In this document: positions 9,162 through 16,202 of the stretch, one piece after another
Layout of the letters: each line of letters begins with the position of its first letter
How positions within the stretch are numbered: position 1 is the first letter of the stretch
NCBI RefSeq assembly: GCF_036010485.1
Contig: NZ_CP108568.1
Coordinates: 496,001-560,000 of the forward strand
Length of the DNA: 64,000 bases
Origin: Streptomyces sp. NBC_01198
GTDB lineage: Bacteria > Actinomycetota > Actinomycetes > Streptomycetales > Streptomycetaceae
Direction of reading: 5' to 3'
Position numbers and translations under genes: made by a program
The notes under the pieces: model-generated
Seen by the model: the letters and a program-made list of their open reading frames with translations, nothing else
Database searches by the model: none
Told to the model about the DNA's origin: nothing

Positions 9162-9701
9162 TCAGGCGGGGCGGGCGCGGTGCAGCGGCAGGACGCTCGG
9201 CACGGCGCGGTCCTCGGGGGCGGCGGCCAGCGGGAAGGCGAGCCAGGTCTGCGTGAGGTCCAGCACGCGGGCCACCGCGGCGGAGATCGCGGTCACCGTC
9301 AGCTCGCCGCCGCCGGGGCCGGCCTGCGCGCAGACCCGCAGCAGCGCGTTCAGCCCGGCGCAGTCGAAGAATCCGACGCTGCCCAGATCGACGTGAAGGC
9401 CGCGGGGAGCCGCCAGCAGGGCACCGGACAGCACCCGCTCCAGCAGGTCCGCGGAGTCGAAGTCGATCTCGCCGTGCACGGACGCCCGGGTCAGGCCGTC
9501 GGCGTCGGACAGCCGCAGGACCAGGCCGGACCGCAGATGCCGGACCACGCGCACGTCCCGCGAGGCCCTCGCCTGCGCGACGGTCACCGCGTCCGGCGGC
9601 GACAGCGGGATCGGGCGGCGCCCTGTACCTGCCACGGCTGAGACCTCCTCGAGTTCCGAACTGGGCGGCTCCAGCGTGCGGTCCGCCGCGATCCCTGTCA
9701 A
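9162..9701 (-). CDS. STAS-domain protein, anti-sigma factor antagonist type
   Basis: A 179-residue soluble protein. Residues about 58-165 form a STAS domain: ASVHGEIDFDSADLLERVL begins it and HVDLGSVGFFDCAGLNALLRV carries the phosphoacceptor region, where Cys replaces the usual Ser after D in DSSG-type motifs (here D-C-A-G). Because the phosphorylated serine is replaced, it may act constitutively or not be controlled by a serine kinase. The first 55 residues are low complexity. It is transcribed divergently from the winged-helix gene at 9764, with 62 bases between them holding a shared inverted repeat. Confidence 0.75.
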   Translation of the reverse strand: MTGIAADRTLEPPSSELEEVSAVAGTGRRPIPLSPPDAVTVAQARASRDVRVVRHLRSGLVLRLSDADGLTRASVHGEIDFDSADLLERVLSGALLAAPRGLHVDLGSVGFFDCAGLNALLRVCAQAGPGGGELTVTAISAAVARVLDLTQTWLAFPLAAAPEDRAVPSVLPLHRARPA

Positions 9702-9709
9702 GAGATACG

Positions 9710-9723
9710 CGAAATCTGTTTCG
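9710..9723. promoter_or_regulatory. Inverted repeat in the STAS/regulator divergent promoter
   Basis: CGAAA-TCTG-TTTCG is a perfect inverted repeat; three more bases on each side (ACG... and ...TGT) pair with one mismatch. It lies just upstream of both divergent genes and next to the -35 box of the regulator, which is a good place for autoregulation. Confidence 0.5.
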
Positions 9724-9727
9724 TGTT

Positions 9728-9757
9728 TTGCATGTCCTGAATTCTGCGTCGTACGAT
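9728..9757 (+). promoter_or_regulatory. Promoter for a leaderless regulator mRNA
   Basis: TTGCAT at 9728-9733 and TACGAT at 9752-9757 are separated by 18 bases. The -10 box ends six bases before ATG 9764, so the transcript should begin at or beside the start codon. No ribosome-binding site exists, in agreement with a leaderless mRNA. Confidence 0.6.
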
Positions 9758-9763
9758 ACCGCC

Positions 9764-10081
9764 ATGGATGACGTCGCCAGCCAGAGGACCGGATGGACCT
9801 TCCTCACCAACCACGCCCGCGTCCTGGCGGCCATCGCGCGCAATCCCGACATCCGCGTGCGCGACATCGCCGAGCGCTGCCTGCTCACCGAGCGTGCGGT
9901 ACAGAAGATCATCTCCGACCTGGAGTCGGACGGATATCTCACCCACACGCGCAACGGGCGCACCAACACCTACGAGATCCCCGGCGGCACCTCGCTGCGC
10001 CACCCGGCGGACGCCGGCCCGACCGTGGCCGCCCTCCTCGCCCTGCTCTCGCTGGACCCCGGGCAGCGCCCCTCCTCCTGA
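9764..10081 (+). CDS. Small winged-helix (MarR-like) transcriptional regulator
   Basis: A 105-residue protein with a single winged helix-turn-helix domain at residues about 12-75: ARVLAAIARNPDIRVRDIAERCLLTERAVQKIISDLESDGYL, followed by the beta-wing HTRNGRTNTYEI. There is no ligand domain, only a short hydrophobic C-terminal helix (TVAALLALLSL) that could dimerise. The start was set by the promoter geometry. It may control the divergent STAS gene through the inverted repeat at 9710-9723. Confidence 0.8.
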   Translation: MDDVASQRTGWTFLTNHARVLAAIARNPDIRVRDIAERCLLTERAVQKIISDLESDGYLTHTRNGRTNTYEIPGGTSLRHPADAGPTVAALLALLSLDPGQRPSS

Positions 10082-10217
10082 CGGGCCGTCATGGAGGGGT
10101 AACCCGATGACGCGGGGGTACGCGCCCGGCACGGCGGGCCCCGGTACCCGGTGACCGCCGCCCTGTTCACGGAGCCCGCCGGACTCGCGCCGGGGCTCCC
10201 CTCACGGAAGGCGCCCC

Positions 10218-10460
10218 ATGGTCGCAGCAGCGCAGAACACCACGGTCCTGGCCGGTTCCTTCGGCGCCGGGTGGGCCGTCGCCGTCGGCGTGGTCCTGGT
10301 GGCCCTGATCATCGCCGCCTTCTGGTGGGGTTCCCGCCGCGCCTCGCGCCGGCCCGTACCGCCGCAGGAGCCGCAGCCCGGCTCCGACTCGTGGCACACG
10401 CCGGCCGAGAGCGAGACCCACCACTCCCCCGCCTCCTCCTCCCCCGACGAGCGGCCGTAG
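10218..10460 (+). CDS. Small single-pass membrane protein (DUF6479-like)
   Basis: An 80-residue protein: one hydrophobic helix (AGWAVAVGVVLVALIIAAFWWG, about 17-38), then an Arg-rich positive patch and a Pro/Ser/Glu-rich tail, so the C-terminus should be inside the cell. GGAAGG precedes ATG 10218. The design resembles the short streptomycete proteins grouped as DUF6479; the function is not known. Confidence 0.6.
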   Translation: MVAAAQNTTVLAGSFGAGWAVAVGVVLVALIIAAFWWGSRRASRRPVPPQEPQPGSDSWHTPAESETHHSPASSSPDERP

Positions 10461-10468
10461 CCGGCCCG

Positions 10469-10510
10469 GCACCCCGGCCGCCGCCCGCCCGGGGGCGGCG
10501 GCCGGGGTGC
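10469..10510. terminator. Bidirectional hairpin terminator
   Basis: A perfect 18-base-pair GC stem with a six-base loop lies between two convergent genes (small membrane protein and beta-helix lipoprotein). Confidence 0.75.
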
Positions 10511-10525
10511 GGAGCGGACCCGGGG

Positions 10526-11746
10526 TCAGTCGAGGGTGCTGCCGGACACGTCCGGCTTTCCGGCGCCGATGAAGAAGACCCCGGGGTAGCCGGCGGTGGC
10601 GAAGCCGTGGCTGGGGTTGGTGCGCAGGGTCGACCCGTGCACGGCCAGGGTGCCGGTGTGGTCGTTGCTGACGAAGAAGAAGGCGCCGCCACCCTCCTTG
10701 GCGTCGTTGTGCGCGAGGAGCGAGCCCTCGACCCGGACGGTGTAGCGGTTGCCGTCGGTGTAGACCGCGCCGCCGCTGCCGCCGCCGGGGGTGCCGCCGC
10801 GGGCGGGGTTGGCCCCGCTGCCGACCGCCGAGTTGTAGGTGATGACGCTGTTGAGCACCACCCAGGAGACCCCGATGCTGCTCAGCGCGCCGCCGTTGGA
10901 GCAGGACCCGCCCAGTCCCGGCCCGCCGCCGAAGGTGCTGCCGGTGATGTAGACCGGCAGGCCGTGGTACTGGTCGAGGACGCGGATCGCGGCGCCCCCG
11001 AGGTCAGGCCCCGTGCGGTCGCAACGGTTGCGTACGAAGCGGTCGTTGACGGCCTTGAAGCGGCCGCCGCGGACCAGGATCGCCCCGCCGCCACCGCCCT
11101 CGGCGCTCTGGCCGGTGGAGTTGCCGTCGGCGAAGGCCAGGTTCTGCACGGTGAGTTCGGGTGTGCTCTGGTCCTGGCAGTGCGAGGTGGTCCACCCCTG
11201 GGCCTGGTCGCAGGTGTCCATGTAGAGGATGCGCCGGGCGCCGCCGCCGCTGAGGGTGACCAGCCCGCCGCCGTCCAGCACGACGCGCGGCGAGGCGTTG
11301 CGGACCTTGGCGGTGGCCTTCATGGTGATCACCACCGGACGCGGCCCGCAGTGGAACGTGATGACTCCCCCCGCGGCGACCGCGGCCACCACGGCGGCCG
11401 ACGTGCAGCTCGCGGGTGTCCCGCTGCCCACCGTGCGGGTGGGCTTCGAGGTGTCGGCGGCCCGGCCGGCGGCGGGCACCGTCGCGTGCCCGGCCGGATT
11501 CCCGGCGGAGGCGGGGGCCGCCGGCCTGGTCGCCTTCTTCGTGGGGGACGGCTTGGCCCGGTGGGTGCTGGCCGCGGTGGCCGAACGCGTCGGCGTGGCG
11601 GCGGTGGCCGTGGTCGCCGTCAGGGACGCGGACGTCACGGGCGCCGAAGCGGCCGTGGGGCCGCCGCCGGAGGCCCCGCAACCCGTCAGCAGGGCGCCGG
11701 TCAGCAGGCAGGCGAGTACGGGTATCGCCGTGGGGAGGGAACGCAT
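10526..11746 (-). CDS. Secreted lipoprotein with right-handed beta-helix domain
   Basis: A 406-residue protein. The N-terminus is a lipoprotein signal with lipobox LLTGC (Cys 23), then a Ser/Thr/Ala-rich linker to about residue 110. The rest is a beta-helix with glycine-rich turns and repeated segments (LTVQNLAFADGNS, FKAVNDRFVRNRC, VLNSVITYNSAVG, RVEGSLLAHNDA) as in pectate-lyase-like and polymorphic outer-membrane-type repeats. Such proteins bind or cleave polysaccharides at the cell surface; no catalytic residues can be named here. Its start lies 440 bases from the divergent thiopeptide precursor. Confidence 0.75.
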   Translation of the reverse strand: MRSLPTAIPVLACLLTGALLTGCGASGGGPTAASAPVTSASLTATTATAATPTRSATAASTHRAKPSPTKKATRPAAPASAGNPAGHATVPAAGRAADTSKPTRTVGSGTPASCTSAAVVAAVAAGGVITFHCGPRPVVITMKATAKVRNASPRVVLDGGGLVTLSGGGARRILYMDTCDQAQGWTTSHCQDQSTPELTVQNLAFADGNSTGQSAEGGGGGAILVRGGRFKAVNDRFVRNRCDRTGPDLGGAAIRVLDQYHGLPVYITGSTFGGGPGLGGSCSNGGALSSIGVSWVVLNSVITYNSAVGSGANPARGGTPGGGSGGAVYTDGNRYTVRVEGSLLAHNDAKEGGGAFFFVSNDHTGTLAVHGSTLRTNPSHGFATAGYPGVFFIGAGKPDVSGSTLD

Positions 11747-11908
11747 CGCCCGATGCTATGCGCAGGCCTGGTTTTCGGTCAGGTGCGGGTCCGCTCCCGG
11801 ACACCCCCGGGCGCCCCGACCGGGCCCCGTCGGCTGCTCGCGGGGCCACCGGACCCGGGAGCGCGATCACCCGCAGATGTCCGGAAACCAGTGCCCACTA
11901 TCGCAATC

Positions 11909-11925
11909 TGCGCGAAATTCGCACA
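11909..11925. promoter_or_regulatory. Operator-like palindrome upstream of the thiopeptide operon
   Basis: TG-C-GCGAA-A-TTCGC-A-CA has perfect GCGAA/TTCGC arms around a central A and matching TG/CA ends. It lies about 280 bases before the precursor gene in the most AT-rich part of the gap. No regulator gene is in the cluster, so an external factor is presumed. Confidence 0.45.
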
Positions 11926-12045
11926 TTATCACGCGCGGATCTGCCACGATTCGAGCACGGAGGGGGAGTCGCCAGCCGCGACGCTTCGTATGCCGGCATC
12001 ACCGCCACTGGCCGCGTCCGCGAGTGGACCCGACCACGGGGGACG

Positions 12046-12146
12046 CGGTGAACAGCAGCCACCTGGAACCGACGTGTTGCGATCCGCTCCGCTGGAGTGA
12101 GGGGACCTCACTCCCGGCAGCCCGGGGGCACGCGAGCTGTTCACCG
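12046..12146 (+). promoter_or_regulatory. Structured 5' leader of the thiopeptide precursor mRNA
   Basis: CGGTGAACAGC (12046-12056) pairs perfectly over 11 bases with GCTGTTCACCG (12136-12146). The enclosed loop holds a second perfect hairpin, GGAGTGAGG-GGA-CCTCACTCC (12094-12114). The element ends 40 bases before the precursor ATG. It could be a cis-acting RNA or an mRNA-stabilising leader; no known riboswitch class is recognised. Confidence 0.45.
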
Positions 12147-12186
12147 TCCGTTTGTGTCCAACTCGTCTTTACCAGGGAGTGGTTCG

Positions 12187-12351
12187 ATGGATGAAGAACT
12201 CGCATTCGACCTCGACGGCCTGGCCGCCGACGTCTTCAGCATCACCGGGGAGGACGTCGAGGTGGAGTCGCTCACCGGCGCCCACGCGATGACCGAGACG
12301 GCCGCGTCCTGTTCGTGCTGGTCGGGCAACGGAAGCTGCGTGTCCCTGTAA
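12187..12351 (+). CDS. Thiopeptide precursor peptide
   Basis: A 54-residue peptide. The acidic leader (about 1-40) contains FDLDGLAADVF and VEVESLTGAHAMTET, which aligns with thiomuracin-type leaders (LTAGHGMTE...GAS at the core junction). The core after AA is SCSCWSGNGSCVSL. By analogy Cys2, Cys4 and Cys11 become thiazoles, and Ser1 and Ser10 become dehydroalanines joined into a pyridine, giving a 26-membered ring; Ser3, Ser6 and Ser13 are further dehydration sites. AGGGAG lies eight bases before ATG 12187. It is the first gene of an operon encoding all enzymes needed for these steps. The exact leader cleavage point is inferred from homology only. Confidence 0.9.
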   Translation: MDEELAFDLDGLAADVFSITGEDVEVESLTGAHAMTETAASCSCWSGNGSCVSL

Positions 12352-12376
12352 CCCCGACCAGGGAAGGAGCCGCGCC

Positions 12377-14263
12377 GTGGCGGACGGCGTATCCCATGTC
12401 ATGGCGCGGCTCCGGCCGGACGTCTTCCTGGTACCCGCTCCGGACGGCGCCAGGTTCCTCACCAACCGCGGTGGCGAGTCGCTCGGCGGCCCCACCATCC
12501 ACCGCTGGCTCAGCGTGCTCGCCCCGTACCTCGACGGCAGCACCCCGCTGTCCGAACTGGTCGGCCGGCTGCCAGCCGGGCAGCGGGAGATGGTGGAGCG
12601 GATCGTCGCCGCGCTGATCGACCGCGGGCTGGTCCGTGACGGCGGGGAACCCGCAGGACGGGCCGAGACCGGCTACCTCGACGCCTTCCTGCCCGACGCC
12701 GGGCACGCGCTCGCCACCTACCGGCAGGCCCGCGCCCTCGCTGTCGGATCGGGGTCGATCCTCGGTGAACTCCTGCGGCTGCTGGCCCGCTCGGGCATGA
12801 CCGCCGCCCGACAGCTGCCGACCGGCGCCGGTGCGGCGGAAATCATGACGCTGAAGGACGCGCTCGACCGCGGCGCCGACCTCGTCGTGCACGTCCCCGG
12901 CGGTCCTGCCGACCTGCCGGCGGAGGACGTCGACCGCCTGTGCCAGTGCGCCGGTGTGCCGGTGGTGCGCGCGGTCAGGCGCGGCGGCGAGCTGTGGTTC
13001 CACGCGGGCACCGGCGGGACGGGGGGCCTGAGCCGGCTCGACCGGTGGTCGCGCGGCCTCGGGCGACCGGCTTCGGGCAGCGACGCGCTGCCGCCCGAGG
13101 TGGTGGCGCTGGCCGCCGGGTGGCTCGGGACAGCGGCGTTGCGGCTGCTCACCGGGGTCGCGGAGGCGGCGGAGGCCGACACGATGGACTGCCTGGACAT
13201 CGCCACGCTCACGTCCACCACCCACCGGTTCCTGCCGGTGCCACTCCCGCCGTGGGAGATGAGACCCGGTTTCATGGCCCAGCGAAGCGGCGCAGCCCGG
13301 TCGGTCACCGAGAAGGTGGCCCGGCTGCGGGCCGCACCGGCGCTGACCGTGGACGTGCTCGACGCGACAGGAGCCAGGCTGCTCGACCCGCGGCTGGGTG
13401 TGCTCGGGGAGCTGTCCGAGCGCGACTTCGCACAGCTCCCGCTCAATGTCGCCGTCGCCACCGCGGCCGGCGTGCGCGACCCGCTGACGGGCGCAGGCAC
13501 CACCGTCGAGCAGGCCCGGTGGCGGGCGGTGCTCGCCGCGCTCGCGGCGTACGGGGTGTCGGGCACGGACATCAGCCGGCTGCCGGCCCGCCAGGCCTGG
13601 GGTGTCCAGCTCGCCGACGACCGCGCCCGGTCGGTTGACCCGGCGGACGTCTTCACCCTGGCGCAGGACAGCGGGCCCGGCCGGGACCGCTTCGCCACCG
13701 CCGGCGGCGAAGCGGTGGGCGCGGCGGCCGCTCTCAGCTGGCAGGAGGCCGTCACGGCCGGGCTGCTCGACCACTGCGCCCGGCTGACCGCTGCCAGGCC
13801 GGGGCCCACGGTCCGTGTCGACCTGGACCTGCTCGCGCGCCGGAGCGGCCAGGAAGCCGCGCACTGCCTGCGGATGGTCCGCATCCTCGGGGTGCCGCTC
13901 GCCGTCCACGACGTCACCGGCTCCCTGCGCGTGCCGACGCTGGCGTTCCTGACCGGCTCCAGGACCGTCGCCTACGTCAGCGCGCTGCGGCCCGCCGGCG
14001 CGCTGGCCGCCGGGCTGCGCGCGATCCTGCTCGACGAGCAGGCCCGCCGCCACCACCAGCCCGCCTACGCGCCGCCGCCGGTACCGCAGCCGGATCCCGG
14101 CGAAGCAGCCACGGGCGTGGCGGCGGTGCCGTGCACCGTGCCGCAGGCGGTGGCGGCGCTGCGGGCGCGCGGGCTCGACCCGGTCGCCGTCCCGCTTGAC
14201 CACGACTCCGAGGTGTCGCGCATCATGCCCTTCGTCGTCCGGGTGGTGCTCGCGCATGCCTGA
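12377..14263 (+). CDS. Thiopeptide RRE-containing cyclodehydratase partner (TbtF/LazD-like)
   Basis: A 628-residue protein. Residues about 10-90 look like a RiPP recognition element: a winged-helix fold with LNGGESL-like strands and VERIVAALIDRGLV at its end, which binds the precursor leader. The remainder is Ala/Arg-rich and resembles the ThiF/ocin-like partner that presents the leader to the YcaO enzyme. GGGAAGGAG lies seven bases before GTG 12377. The end overlaps the YcaO start by eight bases, a sign of translational coupling and of a complex between the two. It is not itself expected to be catalytic. Confidence 0.85.
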   Translation: MADGVSHVMARLRPDVFLVPAPDGARFLTNRGGESLGGPTIHRWLSVLAPYLDGSTPLSELVGRLPAGQREMVERIVAALIDRGLVRDGGEPAGRAETGYLDAFLPDAGHALATYRQARALAVGSGSILGELLRLLARSGMTAARQLPTGAGAAEIMTLKDALDRGADLVVHVPGGPADLPAEDVDRLCQCAGVPVVRAVRRGGELWFHAGTGGTGGLSRLDRWSRGLGRPASGSDALPPEVVALAAGWLGTAALRLLTGVAEAAEADTMDCLDIATLTSTTHRFLPVPLPPWEMRPGFMAQRSGAARSVTEKVARLRAAPALTVDVLDATGARLLDPRLGVLGELSERDFAQLPLNVAVATAAGVRDPLTGAGTTVEQARWRAVLAALAAYGVSGTDISRLPARQAWGVQLADDRARSVDPADVFTLAQDSGPGRDRFATAGGEAVGAAAALSWQEAVTAGLLDHCARLTAARPGPTVRVDLDLLARRSGQEAAHCLRMVRILGVPLAVHDVTGSLRVPTLAFLTGSRTVAYVSALRPAGALAAGLRAILLDEQARRHHQPAYAPPPVPQPDPGEAATGVAAVPCTVPQAVAALRARGLDPVAVPLDHDSEVSRIMPFVVRVVLAHA

Positions 14264-16193
14264 GGCGGGTGCCACAGCCGGGCCGTGGCGGCTGGCCGGC
14301 AGCGGCGTGCTGCACGACGCGGTCGAGCGCCTGCTGCCGCCGGGCGGCGGGCAGGGCGGGGCGGTGGTGGCCGTCAGCGACGGCTGGGATCCGGCGCTGA
14401 TCACGGCGAGCGCGCGCGCCGCGGCGGCGGACGGCATGCCCTTCCTCGGGGTGCGGGTGGAGTTCGGCCAGGTCCTCGTCGGCCCGACCGTGCTGCCGGG
14501 GCGCGCGGGGTGCACCGGCTGCCTGGACGCCAGGCGGGCCGCGGCCGACCCGGCGGGCGCGGCCGACCGGGCCGCGCTGCTCGCGGCGCGCGGCGACCGG
14601 CCCGCACCGCCGTCCACCTGGCTGACGGCCTTCGCGGTGCCCGCGGTGGCCGGCGTGGTGGCCGCCGAACTTCGTGCCCTGGCCCAAGGCCGGACTCCGC
14701 GTACTGTCGGCGCGGTCCTGGTGGTGGAGTTGGACCGGCTGACGACCGGCGTCCACCCCTTCCTGCCGGACCCGTCGTGCGCCACCTGCGCACCGGCGGG
14801 CGACCCGGCCGGCGCCCGGCGGGCCGCCGCGGTCGGGCTCACCGCCCGGCCCAAGCCGGACCCTTCGGTGCTGCGGGCCACCGATCTGGTCTCCCGGGCG
14901 GCGGAGTTGGAGCGCGTGTACGTCGACGGCACGGCCGGTCTCGTGCGCGCGGTACGCGAACGGGACGCCTGCGGCCTGCCGGTGGCGTACGCGTACACCG
15001 GGCTGCCCGGGGTGGGACGCCCCGAGCCGGGTATCGGGCGCGGCGCGGACCGGCGCTCCGCCCGGGCCGCCGCGCTGCTGGAGGCGGTCGAACGCCGGGC
15101 GGGGACCGTGCCGTCGGGGCGGTGGCCGGTCGAGCGGGCGGCGTACGCCGACGTGCGCGGGCACGCCGTCGATCCGCGGACCCTCGGCCTGCCCGGCGGC
15201 GCCGGCGAGGCGGCACAGCTCGACCCCCGCGAGGAGAGGGCCTGGGTGTGGGGGTTCTCCTTCGGCCGGGGCGAGCCGGTCCTGGTCCCCGCGGAGCACG
15301 CCTACTTCGGCCCGCTGCCCGGCGCCGCCGGCCGGTCGCGCGTCCACGAGACCTCCAACGGCTGCGCGCTGGGCGGCTGTTACGAGGAAGCCGTGCTCCA
15401 CGGCCTGCTGGAGGTCGCCGAGCGTGACGCGTTCCTGCTCACCTGGTACGCCCGGATGCCGGTGCCGCGCGTCGCGATCGGGTCGGCGAGGTCCAGCCGG
15501 GTCCGGCTGCTCGCCGACCGCGTCGACCACGCCCACGGTTACGAGGTGCTGGCCTTCGACACCTCCCTGGAGCACGGCGTCCCCTCGGTCGCGCTGCTCG
15601 CCGTCGACCGCTCCACCGACCCGCTGCGCCCCGCCGTGATGTGCGCCGCGGCGGCCCATCCCGACCCGGAGCACGCCTGCTGGTCGGCGCTGACCGAACT
15701 CGCCCTGCTGGTGGCGCACCTGCCCGTGCGGTACCCGGCGGAGCGGGCCAGGGCCGCCGCCATGGCGGCCGACAGCGACCTGGTGACCGCGATGACCGAC
15801 CACGAACTGCTCTACGGCCATCGCGACACCCTGCCCCGCTGGGACTTCCTGCTCGACCGCGGCAGCGCCGGGCAGCGCACCTTCGAGGACTCCTTCACCG
15901 GGCGTCCGGCGCCCGCTGCCGACCTGCGCGACGACCTGACCGGGCTGCTTGACCGCTACCGCCGGGCCGGTCTAGACGTGGTCGCGGTGGACCAGACCGG
16001 CCCGGAACAGCGCGCGGCCGGCCTGTCCTCGGTCCGGGTGATCGTGCCGGGCACGCTCCCGATGACCTTCGGCCACCGCAACCGCCGGCTCACCGGGCTG
16101 CCCCGGCTGCGGACCGTGCCGATGCTGCTCGGGCACCGCGGTGACCCGCTGCCCGAGGACGAGATCAGCCCCTACCCGCACCCGTTCCCGTAG
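14256..16193 (+). CDS. YcaO cyclodehydratase (thiazoline formation; TbtG/LazE-like)
   Basis: A 645-residue protein. The N-terminal part carries two CxxC pairs (Cys86/89 and Cys175/178) likely to hold zinc, as in the E1-like part of fused cyclodehydratases. From about 200 on it is a YcaO domain: SARAAALLEAVER at 268-280 is the SxxxAxxEAxER ATP motif, SNGCALGG at 367-374 and HGLLEVAERD at 382-391 supply the other Mg/ATP ligands. The C-terminus ends PYPHPFP, a PxPxP motif that marks azoline-forming YcaO proteins. It would convert core cysteines to thiazolines with ATP. Confidence 0.92.
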   Translation: MPEAGATAGPWRLAGSGVLHDAVERLLPPGGGQGGAVVAVSDGWDPALITASARAAAADGMPFLGVRVEFGQVLVGPTVLPGRAGCTGCLDARRAAADPAGAADRAALLAARGDRPAPPSTWLTAFAVPAVAGVVAAELRALAQGRTPRTVGAVLVVELDRLTTGVHPFLPDPSCATCAPAGDPAGARRAAAVGLTARPKPDPSVLRATDLVSRAAELERVYVDGTAGLVRAVRERDACGLPVAYAYTGLPGVGRPEPGIGRGADRRSARAAALLEAVERRAGTVPSGRWPVERAAYADVRGHAVDPRTLGLPGGAGEAAQLDPREERAWVWGFSFGRGEPVLVPAEHAYFGPLPGAAGRSRVHETSNGCALGGCYEEAVLHGLLEVAERDAFLLTWYARMPVPRVAIGSARSSRVRLLADRVDHAHGYEVLAFDTSLEHGVPSVALLAVDRSTDPLRPAVMCAAAAHPDPEHACWSALTELALLVAHLPVRYPAERARAAAMAADSDLVTAMTDHELLYGHRDTLPRWDFLLDRGSAGQRTFEDSFTGRPAPAADLRDDLTGLLDRYRRAGLDVVAVDQTGPEQRAAGLSSVRVIVPGTLPMTFGHRNRRLTGLPRLRTVPMLLGHRGDPLPEDEISPYPHPFP

Positions 16194-16202
16194 GAGGCGC
16201 GG

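Larger units (their letters stand above)
11747..12186. other. Intergenic region between lipoprotein and thiopeptide precursor
   Basis: About 440 bases without a supported gene. It holds the promoters of two divergent units, a 17-base near-palindrome (11909-11925) in an AT-richer stretch and a long base-paired element (12046-12146). In-frame codons upstream of 12187 exist (from 12097), but the ribosome-binding site and leader homology favour 12187. Confidence 0.6.

Noticed and set aside
12061-12114. T-box-like TGGAACCG in the thiopeptide leader
   Set aside because: Only eight bases agree with the T-box core; no specifier stem, no tRNA-binding layout and no aminoacyl-tRNA gene follow. Kept only as a structured leader of unknown type.
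12097-12186. A longer start (12097) for the thiopeptide precursor
   Set aside because: It would add a basic non-leader stretch inside the hairpin region; ATG 12187 has a good ribosome-binding site and gives a classical acidic leader.
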